Assembly: GCA_018340375.1 (NCBI GenBank)
Contig: JAFFJZ010000001.1
Location: 13,224,001 to 13,288,000 of the forward strand
Length of the DNA stretch: 64,000 nt
Direction of reading: 5' to 3'
Source of the DNA: Gonatopus flavifemur
Taxonomy: Eukaryota > Arthropoda > Insecta > Hymenoptera > Dryinidae
Shown here: positions 23,264-34,017 of the stretch, piece after piece
Numbering within the stretch: the stretch's first letter is position 1
Layout: every line of letters starts with the position of its first letter
Program-made: the position numbers and the translations under genes
Notes under the pieces: model-generated
The model's database searches: none
What the model was told of the DNA's origin: nothing
Seen by the model: only the letters and a program-made list of their open reading frames with translations

Positions 23264-24476
23264 TTAGGTATGAGAATAAGTTGCCGCCCTCTTGGAAAAA
23301 ATGTTGCTGCGGATACTATTTTTGAGTTCACTCAAGTGCTATACTTGTGATTTGGAAGTGTATATGTAAGGTATCGATTGCGGTAGTTGACATTTGTTAC
23401 AAGCGTAAACATCATTTTTTATCTGGTGTCGAAAATGACAACGTTTGTCCCGACAAAACAGCATTTGCGGGAAGTTATGCTTCATTATTTCATTTCGAAG
23501 AAAAGTGCCGCTGAAACGTATCGTGTACTGTGCAATATTTACGGTGATCACGCTTCGTCTAATACAACTTGTAAAGAGTGGTTTCAACGATTCCAAAGTG
23601 GCGATTTTGACGTGAGTGATAAAGAACGCGGAGGAGCACCGAAAAAATTCGAAGATGTAGAACTGGAACAATTATTGAATGAAGATGCACGTCGAACCCT
23701 AGATGAGTTGTCTGAAGAGTCGGGTGTTGACAGGTCGACCCTCGGTAAACGCTTGCACAAGATGGGAATGGTCCAAAAAGCAGGTAATTGGGTGCCGCAT
23801 CGACTAAAGGAGAGAGATATCAAGAGACGTTTGGTAACGTGCGAGATGCTTCTTAAAGGGCAGAAAAGAAAGAGTTTTCTGCATCGTATTGTCACTGGCG
23901 ATGAAAAATGGATCTATTACGATAATCCTAAGCATCGAAAAAGTTAGGGGCTGCCAGGTGTACCAGGTCCATCGACACCGAAAACAAATATCCACGCTTC
24001 CAAGATTATGTTGTGCATCTGGTGGGATCAGAAAGGTGTCATTTATTATGAACTTCTTAAACCGTCAGAAACAATCACTGGCGATCGTTACAGACTACAG
24101 CTAATACGTTTGAATTGAGCTCTAAAAGAAAAACGACCGGAATGGGACGGTAGATATGATAAACTTATCTTGCTGCATGATAATGCTAGTCCAGACATCG
24201 CGCCTTCGGATTATCATCTATTTCGATCTATGCAATCAGCCCTCACTGGAGAGCGGTTTACTTCTTACAAAAGTGTCGAAAAATGGCTCAATGAATGGAT
24301 CGAGTCAAAAGAACCTGCTTTTTTTCTTCTCCGAGGAATCCGTATGCTGCCTGAAAGATGGGCAAAAGTGGTCGCTTCCAATGATGCATACTTTGAATAA
24401 CATTATGTAATAATCCATTGTTTGAATAAAAATCAACTTTGCTTGAAAAAGGGCGGAAACTTATTCCCATACCCAA
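23264..24476 (+). mobile_element. Mariner element with both terminal repeats (third copy)
   Basis: The left end TTAGGTATGAGAATAAG and right end CTTATTCCCATACCCAA are imperfect inverted repeats that continue inward as TTGCCGCCCT and AGGGCGGAAA. TA lies at 23262-23263 and 24477-24478. The 1213-bp length is slightly short of the ~1.3 kb usual for mariners, which agrees with an internal deletion in the transposase. Confidence 0.9.
23435..24400 (+). pseudogene. Mariner transposase, two stops and an internal deletion
   Basis: The frame from ATG 23435 encodes a mariner transposase. The N-terminal domain has a paired helix-turn-helix (KSAAETYRVLCNIYGDHASS, then CKEWFQRFQSGDF and DELSEESGVDRSTLGKRLHK). 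WVPHRL is the mariner linker motif. The first catalytic Asp is in VTGDEKWIYYDN. The second is in LLHDNA and the third in DIAPSDYHLF. The frame is broken by TAG at 23945-23947 (where Trp is expected) and TGA at 24116-24118 (probably from Arg CGA). About 26 codons are deleted between HDNA and PDIAPSD, removing the spacer that sets the DD34D distance. The reading frame is otherwise continuous to TAA 24398-24400. The copy cannot make active transposase. Confidence 0.93.
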
Positions 24477-24479
24477 TAG

Positions 24480-25518
24480 ATTGAAAAAAATTTATTCCAA
24501 CTGTTGTACACTCTGAATATTGGCAATATTTACGTATTCCTGTTTATATTTTTCACATCGGATATGCTGTACCTCCTGGTGAACAAAACGTAAAAGCGGA
24601 AAACATTTCCGATATGCTCCCCTTTGGACGTGGTTGTTACACGCTACATGAACTATATTATAGTAATTCGCTTCGTCTACTCTACAAAGCTGTTCGATAT
24701 CTCCTTATAAACAGTACAACGTCGCTTTACAAAACATGCACTACACATTATTAATGAAGAAAACAAATATTTCTCGTCAAAGTACATAACCAAGTTTGAC
24801 GTTGAACAAGTTTTTAATCTGCATATGTCACACAGTTACATTGATTGAATTATCAAATGCGAATAATAAATCAACTTGAAGTCGAAACACTTGGAAGAAA
24901 AAGATGTAGAAATCCTGGAAAAAAATTCGAATCATGTTTTGTGCACTCTTCCATTACTTTTGAGTGACTTTTTGAAGGACGCGTTCTCTACTTTTTGTAA
25001 CTTCCCACGAAGAATAGTGTTTTTTTACCTTTGAATTGTTTCAATACGCGCTTTTCTTACTTCCCAAGAACGCTTCTACCTGGTGATGTTCGATTCCGAT
25101 TCGATTTTTGAGAAAATTGATTCTGTTTTAAAAGAAATCGCAATTCTGAATCGATTCTTCAGCTTAAGAATCGACAATCGATTCTTTGCATCTGTTCATT
25201 TTTCCTTTTCTTTCAACTCCATCCATTATGATTGGACTTTAATACATCAAGTAAAAATTCGGGTATCCATGAACCTTCAATTCCATTATGATTGTGAATT
25301 TTCCGTATCAACAGGTCGTGAATAGTTTTTTTGTGGCATCATCTTGTCGTGCTCAACCAATCAAGCGTTGTAGAAAAGGATAGATTGATTGGTAAAATGT
25401 ATATGGAGCTCATTGGTGTAATCAATCATGTAATAAATCATTATAATAGATTAATCATCATTATAAGATATCAAATAACAAATTACATATTTTCTTACGC
25501 TGAAATGAAATACAGATA
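24480..25518. other. No gene recognised
   Basis: AT-rich; 25083-25200 carries GAATCGATTCTT-type words of a dispersed repeat (TGATGTTCGATTCCGATTCG). Confidence 0.4.
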
Positions 25519-25887
25519 CACAGAGAACAAATTTCCGGGAACAATAAAATATTCAATTGAATAGTCACCATAAAAGACTTAATTGATCCGAATAAATTTT
25601 CATTGACTCGATTAAATATTAATTCAATCAAACAAATATTTAATGTGCTATGAAAGATTACATCAATGGAAACAGTTATTTAATTGAGTCAATGAAAATT
25701 TATTCAAATCAATTAAGTATTTTACGGCGACTATTCAACTAAATATTTCATTATTGGTTGGGTAATGCTTGGATAGCAGGACTCGATAGATTTGGGTTGA
25801 GTTTAGATCCCCAAAAATTCCAAGCAGGTTTTTTGTCGAACGATAAGTTTATTCGTCCTTCTGGCCGATTCACGTTTCGGACAGCTA

Positions 25888-27131
25888 CAGGTTGGTTGAA
25901 AAGTTTCTGCGCTCGAAATGAAAGAATACTGTTTTTGTTACGAAATATATTTTTTTATTCAATATAATCTCCTAGAAGCTCAATACACTGGTTCCAATGA
26001 TCTTCCAATAATTTTATCCCATCCTTATAATGGTTTTCCGGAAGCTCTGCAAAATAACCGTCTACGGCTGCTATGGCCTCTTCATTCGACGAAAAATGCT
26101 TTCCACGAAGGAATTGTTTGAGATTTCTGAAGAGATAGTAGTCGCTAGGAGCCAAATCTGGCGAATACGGTGGATGTTCAAGCAATTCGTACTTGAGTTC
26201 TTTGAATTTAGCCATCGTCAAAACACTTTTGTGAGCAGGTGCATTATCTTGATGAAAAATGATTGTTTTCTTCTTTAAACCAGGTCTTTTCTCACGAATT
26301 TTTTCATCCAGCTGATCCAAAAGGCTGCAGTAATATTCGGAGTTGATTTACCTTTTACCTTTCTGAAGATAATCAATGAACAAAATTCCTTTTGCATCCC
26401 AAAAAACTGATGCCATAACCTTCTTTGCTGATCGTTGTGACTTCACCTGCTTTGGAGCTGAACAACCAGCTTCAGTCCACTGTAAACGTTCTTGTTTCAA
26501 TTTAGGATCATGGTGGTAGATCCAAGTCTCATCCATAGTTATAAAACGACGCAAGAAGTCGGTTTTATTCTGCTTAAAACGCTCCAAATTACGCTGAGAA
26601 ATTTGTTTTCGATCCAGTTTTTGTTGAATTGTTAACGTGTGCGGCACTAACTTTCCAAACAGTTTTTTCATACGTAATTCTTCATGTAAAATATGGAGTA
26701 CTCGTTCGTCTGAGATGCCTATGGCATTAGCAATTTCATGCTTAGTCAAACTTGGATCTTCACTAACCATATTATGTACATGCTCAATGATTTCTGCTGT
26801 GGTTGCAGTTTTTGGTCGTCCTTCGCGTGGATCGTCTTCAAGGCTAGTACGACCACGTTTAAATTCACCAGCCCAAAATTCAACGGTGCGTTCTGAAGGT
26901 GAGGACTCCTTGAACACTTCTAACAATTGTTCATAAATTTCCAATTTTTTCCATATTAAGAAAAATCAATGACACGTCAACTTCAAATGGCTTTTAAACA
27001 AAGAATGAATTGACAGAATGACTTGTAACTTTGCATGTGTTCTCAGGACAGATATACCAACTTGAGAAAAAAAAAGTTTTGAGCTAGCAGTGTTATCTCT
27101 TGGTGAGCGCAGGAACTTTTCAACCAACCTG
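25888..27131 (-). mobile_element. Full-length mariner element (fourth copy)
   Basis: The 1244-bp element has terminal inverted repeats CAGGTTGGTTGAAAAGTTTC and GGAACTTTTCAACCAACCTG. TA duplications lie at 25886-25887 and 27132-27133. Its terminal repeat and protein differ from the copy at 23264, so it belongs to another mariner subfamily. Confidence 0.93.
25955..26960 (-). pseudogene. Mariner transposase, one internal stop
   Basis: The frame reads from about 26957 down to a stop at 25955. It contains SERTVEFWAGEFKRGR and DDPREGRP (first helix-turn-helix), LTKHEIANAIGISDERVLHI (second), LVPHTL linker, ITMDETWIYHHDP (first catalytic Asp), IFHQDNAPAHKS (second) and PPYSPDLAPSDYYLFRNLK (third), a complete DD34D set. 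A single in-frame TAA (26348-26350) follows LQKGKR, in the loop just before the NSEYY motif. The first ATG (near 26956) is one base out of frame across an A6 run, so the start is also damaged. Otherwise the frame is intact over about 330 codons, so inactivation is recent. Confidence 0.92.
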
Positions 27132-27361
27132 TACTGTCCTTTTTCAAGATACAAATTCGTAATGTTGAGAAATGATCATCCGGACCCATCTAAGCGGACA
27201 TTACGGATTTGTATCTTGAAAAAGGACAGTATCTGTCCGAAACGTGGATCGGCCAGAAGGACGAATAAACTTATCGTTCGACAAAAAACCTGCTTGGAAT
27301 TTTTGGGGATCTAAGCTCAACCTGAAGATTTTATTGTTCCCGGAAATTTTTTCTCTCAGTG

Positions 27362-27834
27362 TGCAATTTCTAAAGATCTGGTAACGTGATTATTTATGAA
27401 TCAGGACCCTCAAGCATCAGGAGGAGTGGGTGAAATTCTGGGCCGACTTTTTCTATAAATTTCAATTTAAAATAGGTAATAATCAAGCAGTCCATATCGC
27501 AAATTGGATTCTGAACATAAATCTGCTTTCATGGTTTGTGAATATTAGAGAACGAAGTTTATGCAGAACTTCTGACATTCGGAGTTTATTATTCTGAAAA
27601 TTCTCTTATGCTTACCAGGAATCGGTACGAAAACTAAAATTCACATCTAGAGTCTAATTCTAGTAATGGATTCCATTATTACGCATTTAAAAATTCCAGT
27701 GAACTTATAATTTGTAGGAACAGTTGGCGCAACGTTTAGCTCGCTTCTCCTGTTGCTTGAATGCCTTTAATATAATTTGCTATCACCCAATATTATGTTA
27801 ATTAAAAAATCGTCATTATCTCTGCAGATTTTGA
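27362..27834. other. No gene recognised
   Basis: Unique AT-rich sequence without supported features. Confidence 0.35.
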
Positions 27835-27975
27835 TGTAATTGAAAAAAGATTTTGATTCGATTTTTTAAGCACCGATTCTTTGGTTTCGATTTTTTTAAG
27901 AGAAACGATTCTTGTGATTCGATTCAGAATCGATTTAAGAATCAATTCTTTAAGAAGAATCAAACATCACTACTT
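27835..27975. repeat. GAATCGATTC palindromic repeat, CATCACTAC end
   Basis: Repeated GATTTTGATTCGATTTTTTA and GAATCGATTTAAGAATCAAT words end in AAACATCACTACTT. The same ending (CATCACTAC) follows similar words at about 17340. The TAGTGATG terminus suggests a non-autonomous hAT element, but no duplication was verified. Confidence 0.5.
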
Positions 27976-27984
27976 CCACCCATG

Positions 27985-28415
27985 TAAAAATGTTTAGGTT
28001 CCGTCAATGCTGACAATAGAATATAGCTTGGCGGAATGTTGAAAGCCAAGGCCTGGCAATCTATAAATATTCAGTGTTGATTAATAACAATTATAATGTT
28101 GCACCGATATCGGTGTTCAACGAATGTAGGTTGTCAGCCTACCATTGATTCACAATTCCGCCAGCCTGTTGGCCAGGTATTGGCATGCTCCTTAATTTTT
28201 ACTTTTGATGGCTGAATTGCTAGCTAAGATACCGATCGAATGTTTCTCGCGAGTAGTGAGAGATCTTTACAAAGACTATATATATATATATATATATATA
28301 TGTATAAGGCTCAAATAATTCTGTGGAAGAACAGTCAATCGTTCTTTATTACAGGTGACACTAGAGGGCTCTTACCGCTGATCCATATACTGTCCCAAAT
28401 AACATACATGTATTG
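27985..28415 (+). repeat. Family A repeat, left half of an interrupted copy
   Basis: It matches 5545-6060 (GGTTCCGTCAATGCTGACAA, TAACAATTATAATGTTGCAC, TTTCTCGCGAGTAGTGAG). It contains a (TA)n microsatellite at 28277-28301. The right half of the same copy resumes at 29737. Confidence 0.75.
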
Positions 28416-29736
28416 CTTCCTCGTTTAGAGGGAAGCTTTGTGATCGTGTCGAGGAGCCGAAAATTTTTTTGTCTCGACATGAAAAATCTCCTAGACCAAA
28501 ATGTTCCTCAGAATTCGGGAAACAATGGGGTTACCGGTCTGTCTGTCTGTCTGTGTGACTGTAGCCCCCCTAAGTTTCGTACGCGCATATCTCCCGTTCT
28601 GCTTATCTGATCGTTTCGAAATTTTTATCACAGTTGTGGACTAGAGTGATAGTGGTCCCATATAAGTTTCAACCTGATTCATTCAGAATAATTGGGTGGA
28701 TGAGAAGAACTCTGAGAAAAAATGAACATTTTGCGTACGCGTGTATCTTTGCTTCCTATTATCCGAATCCGATCAAACTTCAACCACGTTTTAGTCATGA
28801 CCCTATAGTGGTCCCATATAAGTTTTATCCAAATCGGTTGAAAACTGTGGAAAATTTTGCTTTGGAATCTGTATTTTTTTTTTTAAGCATTCCTTCCCCA
28901 TGTCCATATTATCCGAATGTCTTGGAAGTATATTCGATTTACGAGATGTTAGTTATATGATATAAATTTCAGGCACATTGGAATTGGGGGGAGTAAAAAA
29001 AAAAGGGAATCAGGTTCCTTCTTGTCTGTCTATTTGTCTGTGTGTATGTAATAAATTTGCGAACGTGTATATCTTTTGTTCGTATTATTCTATCGCGATG
29101 AAATTTCCACCAGAATCATGTGCAGTGTTGATAGAAATTCCATTCAAATTTCAACCTCATCGTTACAGAAGAACGGGAGGGGTGAGGAGAAATTTTTCGA
29201 AAAATCGTGATTCTGCAAACGCGTATATCTCCACTTCCTATTATTCGATTGCAATCAAACTTATACCACGTTCTGGGGATGATCCTATAGTGGCCCCATA
29301 TGAGTTTCATTCTAATCGATTGAAAACTGTGGAAAATTTTTGTTTCGCGATTCACATTATTTAACAATATTTTGAAAGCATGCCTTCCCCATGTCAATAT
29401 CATCCAAATGCCATGAAATTTGGAGCATAATTAGTTTACGAGGGGTTAGTTGTACGGTGTAAATTTCAAACAAATCGGAATTGAAGGAAGAAAGTGGTAA
29501 GCACTGAGCTTCGAAACAAAATTTGGAAATTTCGTAAACATCGTTGACATGCGGATAACTTCCGTTTCTATCATCCAATTGTCATGAAATTTCCACCACA
29601 GCTTTATGCAGTGTTGATCGCAGTCCTATATAAATTTCAACCTGATTCTCTAAGAAAAACGGGAGAGAGAAGAAAACATGTATTTTTTTGCAACACAAAC
29701 GAGAAAGCCATGTGCCAATTGGCAGAGTTTTTTTTA
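28416..29736 (+). repeat. Family B repeat, long copy inserted in family A
   Basis: It begins near TCCTCGTTTAGAGGGAAGC, carries GTCTGTCTGTCTGTCTGTG at 28538-28556 and ends at GCCAATTGGCAGAGTTTTTT. At least five ~160-bp sub-units (28575, 28735, 29060, 29220, 29555) each contain a CGCGTATATCTCC-like start, a TTATCCGATTG core and CCATATAAGTTTCA. Long frames (108 and 128 codons) encode repeating KTVENF-type peptides, but stops between units and lack of a start make coding unlikely. The right part matches 1-720. Confidence 0.7.
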
Positions 29737-29965
29737 CAGTTTTATCATTGGCGCAACGTGGATAAAGAAATTTTTCTATTGTTTGCCAATGATGATCTAT
29801 TTCATTGCCATTTCTGCACCAAGGATGATGGGGCTCCATTGGAAAAACACATCGATAAATCATAAAACGATGTTATGATTTCAGTGTTGCGCCATGCTTG
29901 GTTACCAAACCTCGACCATACTTTATCTACATTGCACCATGCTAGTGCCAATGGTAAATTTCTGT
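29737..29965 (+). repeat. Family A repeat, right half of the interrupted copy
   Basis: About 88 percent identical to 6190-6425 by eye, including TTTTTCTATTGTTTGCCAAT and CACCAAGGATGATGGGGCT. It ends with GCCAATGGTAAATT as in the other copy. Confidence 0.8.
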
Positions 29966-30182
29966 ATGGGCAGTCGCATTCCATCAACTCTGTCTGGTCG
30001 CTTTACAATTTTTACCATATTGTAACGAAAAGTAGTGTTGTTCCATTTGATTAGTTTTGAATGATTCCCGTACATTTTTCCTAATCCGGTTTTCCTAAAG
30101 TTTATTCTTCCAGATACCTTTTTCCTTAAAATAAAAATTCCTGATCTTATTTTCCTACCCCCATTTTTTCAAAATCATTTTT

Positions 30183-30401
30183 TTAGTCCATTTTCCTAAA
30201 TCGATTTGGTGGGTGAGCATGTTCTGATTTGTTAGTCACTTTTATATCATTACCAACCTGTATCGTGATTAATCGCCCCTCACATTCTTTTTGCTTTACT
30301 CTTGAACATTCCCAATAAGTTTTTGTTCCAATGGATCTTGTCCTGTAGTAAATATAACCCCCCAAGATCAATTTTTTACCAATAATTTTGGGATTATCCA
30401 T
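30183..30401 (-). CDS. FLYWCH zinc-finger frame (transposon-derived)
   Basis: This 72-codon frame is nearly all one FLYWCH-type zinc finger: GGYIYYRTRSIGTKTYWECS supplies the aromatic core and first Cys, KQKECEGRLITI the second Cys, and SEHAHPP the His-X-His pair. The domain binds DNA and is found in host regulators and in MULE-type transposases. Here it starts at an ATG at 30401, ends TAA within the subterminal word array, and lies inside the MULE-like element. No transposase (DDE) domain follows. It may be the first exon of a lost transposase or a mini-protein carried by a non-autonomous element. Expression is unknown. Confidence 0.7.
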   Translation of the reverse strand: MDNPKIIGKKLILGGYIYYRTRSIGTKTYWECSRVKQKECEGRLITIQVGNDIKVTNKSEHAHPPNRFRKMD

Positions 30402-30440
30402 GGGATATTTTCACAAAAAATTTTGTTGTTAGTTAACCCA

Positions 30441-30620
30441 ATTATACTTCAAGCCCCGTTCTTCGAGATTACCTTGTAGTATACCTCGTTTCCGCCAGGT
30501 GCCACAACGTTCAGAGCTACTCAATATCCCGAAAAAGAAAACTTCTTCATGAGAGCCGGCCCCAAGCTCCCACGTCCCCTACCCTCCTCATATTATTTCG
30601 TTGTGCGTCGGATGCCACAC
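30441..30620. repeat. DIRS left inverted terminal repeat
   Basis: Sequence from CTTGTAGTATACCTCGTTTC through CCACGTCCCCTACCCTCCTC is the reverse complement of 35580-35700. The outer 30441-30478 (ending CGAGATTACCTTGTAG) is copied only in the ICR, not in the right repeat. That unequal ends pattern is what DIRS replication needs. Confidence 0.88.
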
Positions 30621-30759
30621 ACGTTTTTCTTTGAGCTGTAGGTTTTCTCTTTATTTTTTACAATAAAGTTTTTGTTTTTTTCTTTACGATTCAGAATGGA
30701 ATCGGGTAAGAGGCCCCAAGAGTGCGAGTTAGGTGCTTTGATGAAAAAAAATTAAAGTT

Positions 30760-32062
30760 ATGGAAAATCAGATCAAGATATTAACGAAGAAAAGTATTCC
30801 TAACCAAGAAGACGAGCAAAGCAATTCTTCATCAGACGCGGAAGGTAAGAGAGTTATGTCCTTTGTTTTTTTTTTTTTTGGTTTATGTTTCAGAGAGTGT
30901 TTGTGCAAGGACACAATAAGCATTATATGGGCTATAAGTTATTATATGGGCAATGCTTGCACACGTGGTAAGATACCCTTTCTGGTCGTACGTAGTTTTT
31001 ATTTGAATATATATATGGAAAGCAGTGGTTTTATGAGACATGCTTACACGAGTGGTGAGATGCTCAATTTCTAGATAGGCCAATGCGTATAAATGTATAC
31101 TTTGTTTATATCAAGTTGATAACGGTGCGCCTTTTCCTTCTTCACCAGACGGTGGTTCGTATATCCAAGATGAGGATAAGGAAAATGGAAATCCTAACGT
31201 AGTAGATGGACCTGAGAATAGCAACGTTGGAGTAACCGTCGGATCTATCCTGGACGATGAGCAACATGAAGGAGTCGAGTATTTGGACGAAGCAGTCATT
31301 GACATTCTGGGGTCTGACCCAACATCTTCTAATGCTATTTCTAAGGAGATTCATCCTTCACTTGAGAGACGGTGGAAAGCGTGGCTGTTAGATCCTTTAA
31401 AGAAAGAGGAAAAGGATCAGATACTTGAAGCGTACTCGAAACCAGATTTTTTGTGTGCACCAAAAGTTAATCCGGAAATTAAGGCTACTTTAAGCGAGAT
31501 AGCCACTAAAAGAGACAAATATTTAGTCGAGTCTCAAGATCTGGTTGGCACGGCTCTTTATTCCTTAGGGCTAGGGATTACGATGATTCTAAGGAGTGGT
31601 GAAGAGGAAGTTGATAACTTCAGTCTTTTGCATCATCTTTGCGATTCTGCAAAATTATTGACACTAGCCCATTATTCACACTCGAAAAATCGTAGGGCGT
31701 ACATAATACCTAGCCTAGAGAAAAAAATAAAGGACATTGTGGAGAAGACAAAGCCAGAAGCTTTTTTGTTTGGACCCGATCTTGGGGAAAAAATAAAGAA
31801 ATCGAAGGCGCTGTCTAAGATCTCAGATAACATTAGAATACAGCCGACGCTTAAAAAGTTTCAGCCTTCATCGTCTAGGATGTCTTTAAACGCCAGAAAC
31901 CCACCTGTCAGTCGTCCACATCTGTGGCAGGTGGGTTCCAAATCTTCGAATCTATCAAAAAACCGTCCGTCCTTGAAGCACAGGGGATTTTATCAACGAC
32001 CCAGGACATCTTCGAGAACCCGATCCGATCAGAGGAGCAGGAATCATCATTATCATCAGTAA
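30760..32062 (+). CDS. DIRS ORF1 (gag-like), spliced
   Basis: Exon 1 is 30760-30844 (ATG, 28 codons plus one base, acidic and Ser-rich). Exon 2 is 31149-32062. The donor GAAG/GTAAGA and acceptor CACCAG/ACGG join G to AC to make an Asp codon, and the frame then stays open to TAA at 32060-32062. The joined product would be about 333 residues: an acidic N-terminus, a helical middle (LERRWKAWLLDPLKKEEK) and a basic Ser/Arg/His-rich tail (KHRGFYQRPRTSSRTRSDQR) suited to nucleic-acid binding. That arrangement fits DIRS gag proteins. The intron itself contains in-frame stops. If splicing does not occur, the 5' exon would make only a short peptide. Confidence 0.75.
30845..31148 (+). other. Candidate spliceosomal intron in DIRS ORF1
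   Basis: 304 bp with GTAAGA donor and a CTTCTTCACCAG acceptor with pyrimidine tract. Stops occur in all three frames. Removal keeps phase 1 exactly. Alternatively ORF1 begins further 3' and this is an untranslated leader. Confidence 0.65.
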
Positions 32063-34017
32063 ATGTATGTAGAATAGCGGGCCGACTAGGAAACTTTTTA
32101 GATCAGTGGAAAGCCCTGACTAAAGATAAATTTATTTTAAGTTGCGTTAAAGGATACAAGGTCGTTTTTTCGAATAGAGTGGAACAGCGTTTTCCTTTAA
32201 GTGTACCTAGATTGTCTACGCAAGATAATCAGGAGATGTGCATTGCGGTGAATGATTTGGTTGAAAAGGGAGCAATTGTCCCTTGTTTTCACTCGCGGGA
32301 TCAATTTTTATCGCCATGTTTCTTGGTTCCTAAAAAGGATGGTGCTAGTAGATTCATCCTGAATTTGAAGCAATTAAATACTTTCATCAAGACTGATCAT
32401 TTTAAGATGGAGGATTTGAGGGTGGCAATGAAATTGGTCCGTTTAGATTCGTTTATGGCGTGTATAGACTTACAGGATGCTTACTTAACCATCCCATTAC
32501 ATAAAGAGAGTAGAAAATTTTTTAGGTTTATGCTCAATGACCAATGTTTTGAATTCACCTGCCTGCCCTTTGGGTTGGCGACAGCACCATACGTCTTTAC
32601 TAAAATAATGAAACCAATCTCGAAATTTTTGAGAAGTTTGGGTTTAATTTCAGTCATTTACTTGGATGACATCCTTTGTATTGGAGATAGTTTTGAAGAA
32701 TGTCAAAGGAATGTAAAAATAACTATGGAGTTGTTAGAATCTTTGGGATTCATCGTCAATAGAAAAAAGAGTCAGTTGGTACCCAGCCGAAGGTGCAGGT
32801 TTCTTGGTTTCATCATTGACACCCAGGAGTTTGTGGTTAAACTACCACAGGATAAAAGAGATGCTGTAAGGGGTCTTATAAACAGCTGTTTGCAGCAAAG
32901 CTCCTTTTCTATAGAATTTTTCGCCAAGTTACTGGGGAAACTCATTTCTTGTTGTCCTGGTGTTGCTTACGGTTGGTTGTATACCAAAGCATTGGAAAGA
33001 GACAAGCAGTTCGCTTTAATACTCCAAGATAATAATTATAAAAGACACATGTCTTTATCGCATGAAGGGAGAGATGATTTGTACTGGTGGAAATGCAATA
33101 TAGGAAATAGTTATAATCCAATTAGAGAAAATTTTTTCAGTTTAACGATTTTTACAGATGCATCTAAATCTGGTTGAGGAGCTTCTTGTTCAAACGGCAA
33201 CGTAAACGGGTTATGGGATGATCGCGAAAAATTATTGCATATCAATCTATTGGAGCTGAAAGCAGTTTTGCTAGCTTTGCAAGCTTTAGCATCTGATCTG
33301 CGAGATTGCCAAATTCTCTTAAGGATTGATAATACAACGGCCATTGCTTACGTGAATAAAATGGGCGGTACGAGAGTCCTAGAACTTCATAAGATAGCAA
33401 AGAGAATTTGGCAATGGGCAGAGAATAAAAGAATTTGGTTATTTGCTTCCTACATTGCATCGCGTGATAATTACATAGCGGATAGGTTATCCCGTCAGAT
33501 TTCATCTGATACCGAATGGGAGTTGTCGGATGAGCTGTTTGAACAGGTGGTTGAAGCGTTTGGCAGACCTTCGATTGATTTATTTGCATCGAACGCGAAT
33601 AAAAAATGTGATTGTTATGTGTTATGGTTTCCGGATTCGAATTGTTATGCCGTAGATGCATTCACGATTGAATGGAAAGAATTTTATTTTTATGCATTTC
33701 CACCCTTCGTTCTTATATTGAAAGTTTTGCAAAAACTGAGGCAAGAGCAATCCACGGGAATAGTAGTAGTGCCCCTATGGCCTACTCAACCGTGGTTTCC
33801 GTTGTTTGTTTCTCTGCTTATAGATGAACCTTTGGTGTTTGGGCCTTCAGAGAATTTATTTAAGGTTTGTTGTAGGTCTCAACAACATCCCAGAGCCCAA
33901 CACTTGAAACTGATGGCGGGAAATTATCCGCACGGCGTTTACAAGACGAGGCATACCGCAAGAATCCATCGGTATTTTCTTATCATCGATCGCGCAGTCC
34001 ACAATAAAACAGTATGA
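31924..34017 (+). pseudogene. DIRS reverse transcriptase / RNase H / methyltransferase-like ORF, one stop
   Basis: It overlaps ORF1 by about 139 bases in the -1 frame. The reverse transcriptase has LVPKKDGASRFILNLKQLN, CIDLQDAYLTIPLH (first Asp), TCLPFGLATAPYVF and VIYLDDILCIG (YxDD box). RNase H follows with FTDASKSG, INLLELKAVLLA, LRIDNTTAIAYVNKMGG and YIASRDNYIADRLSR. The tail has RPSIDLFASNANKKC, PPFVLILKVLQKL and VVPLWPTQPWFPLF, the conserved region of DIRS elements annotated as a DNA-adenine-methyltransferase-like domain. A single TGA (33175-33177) interrupts RNase H where Trp is expected in the SGWGA motif; the frame continues unbroken to TGA 34015-34017. There is no ATG near the 5' end, so translation probably relies on frameshifting, re-initiation or a start nearer 32236. 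Confidence 0.93.

Larger units (their letters stand above)
25519..27361. mobile_element. Outer MITE of a three-level nest
   Basis: The left part (25519-25750) begins CACAGAGAACAAATTTCCGG and matches the MITE at 21062; the right end GTTCCCGGAAATTTTTTCTC TCAGTG follows at 27335-27361. Between them a second foldback (about 25755-27333) has arms with ATCCCCAAAAATTCCAAGCA and CTTATCGTTCGACAAAAAAC in inverted order. That foldback in turn holds a complete mariner at 25888-27131. A separate hairpin (ACTGTCCTTTTTCAAGATAC and complement, 27132-27238) lies beside the mariner. Confidence 0.8.

Noticed and set aside
23584..23895. 103-codon minus frame
   Set aside because: Antisense shadow of the mariner transposase at 23435-24400.
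26637..26936. 99-codon plus frame
   Set aside because: It is the antisense shadow of the mariner transposase at 25955-26960.
28634..29364. Frames of 108 and 128 codons in family B
   Set aside because: The repeated peptide blocks come from the ~160-bp DNA period; no start context or domain, and relatives at 1-800 are interrupted.
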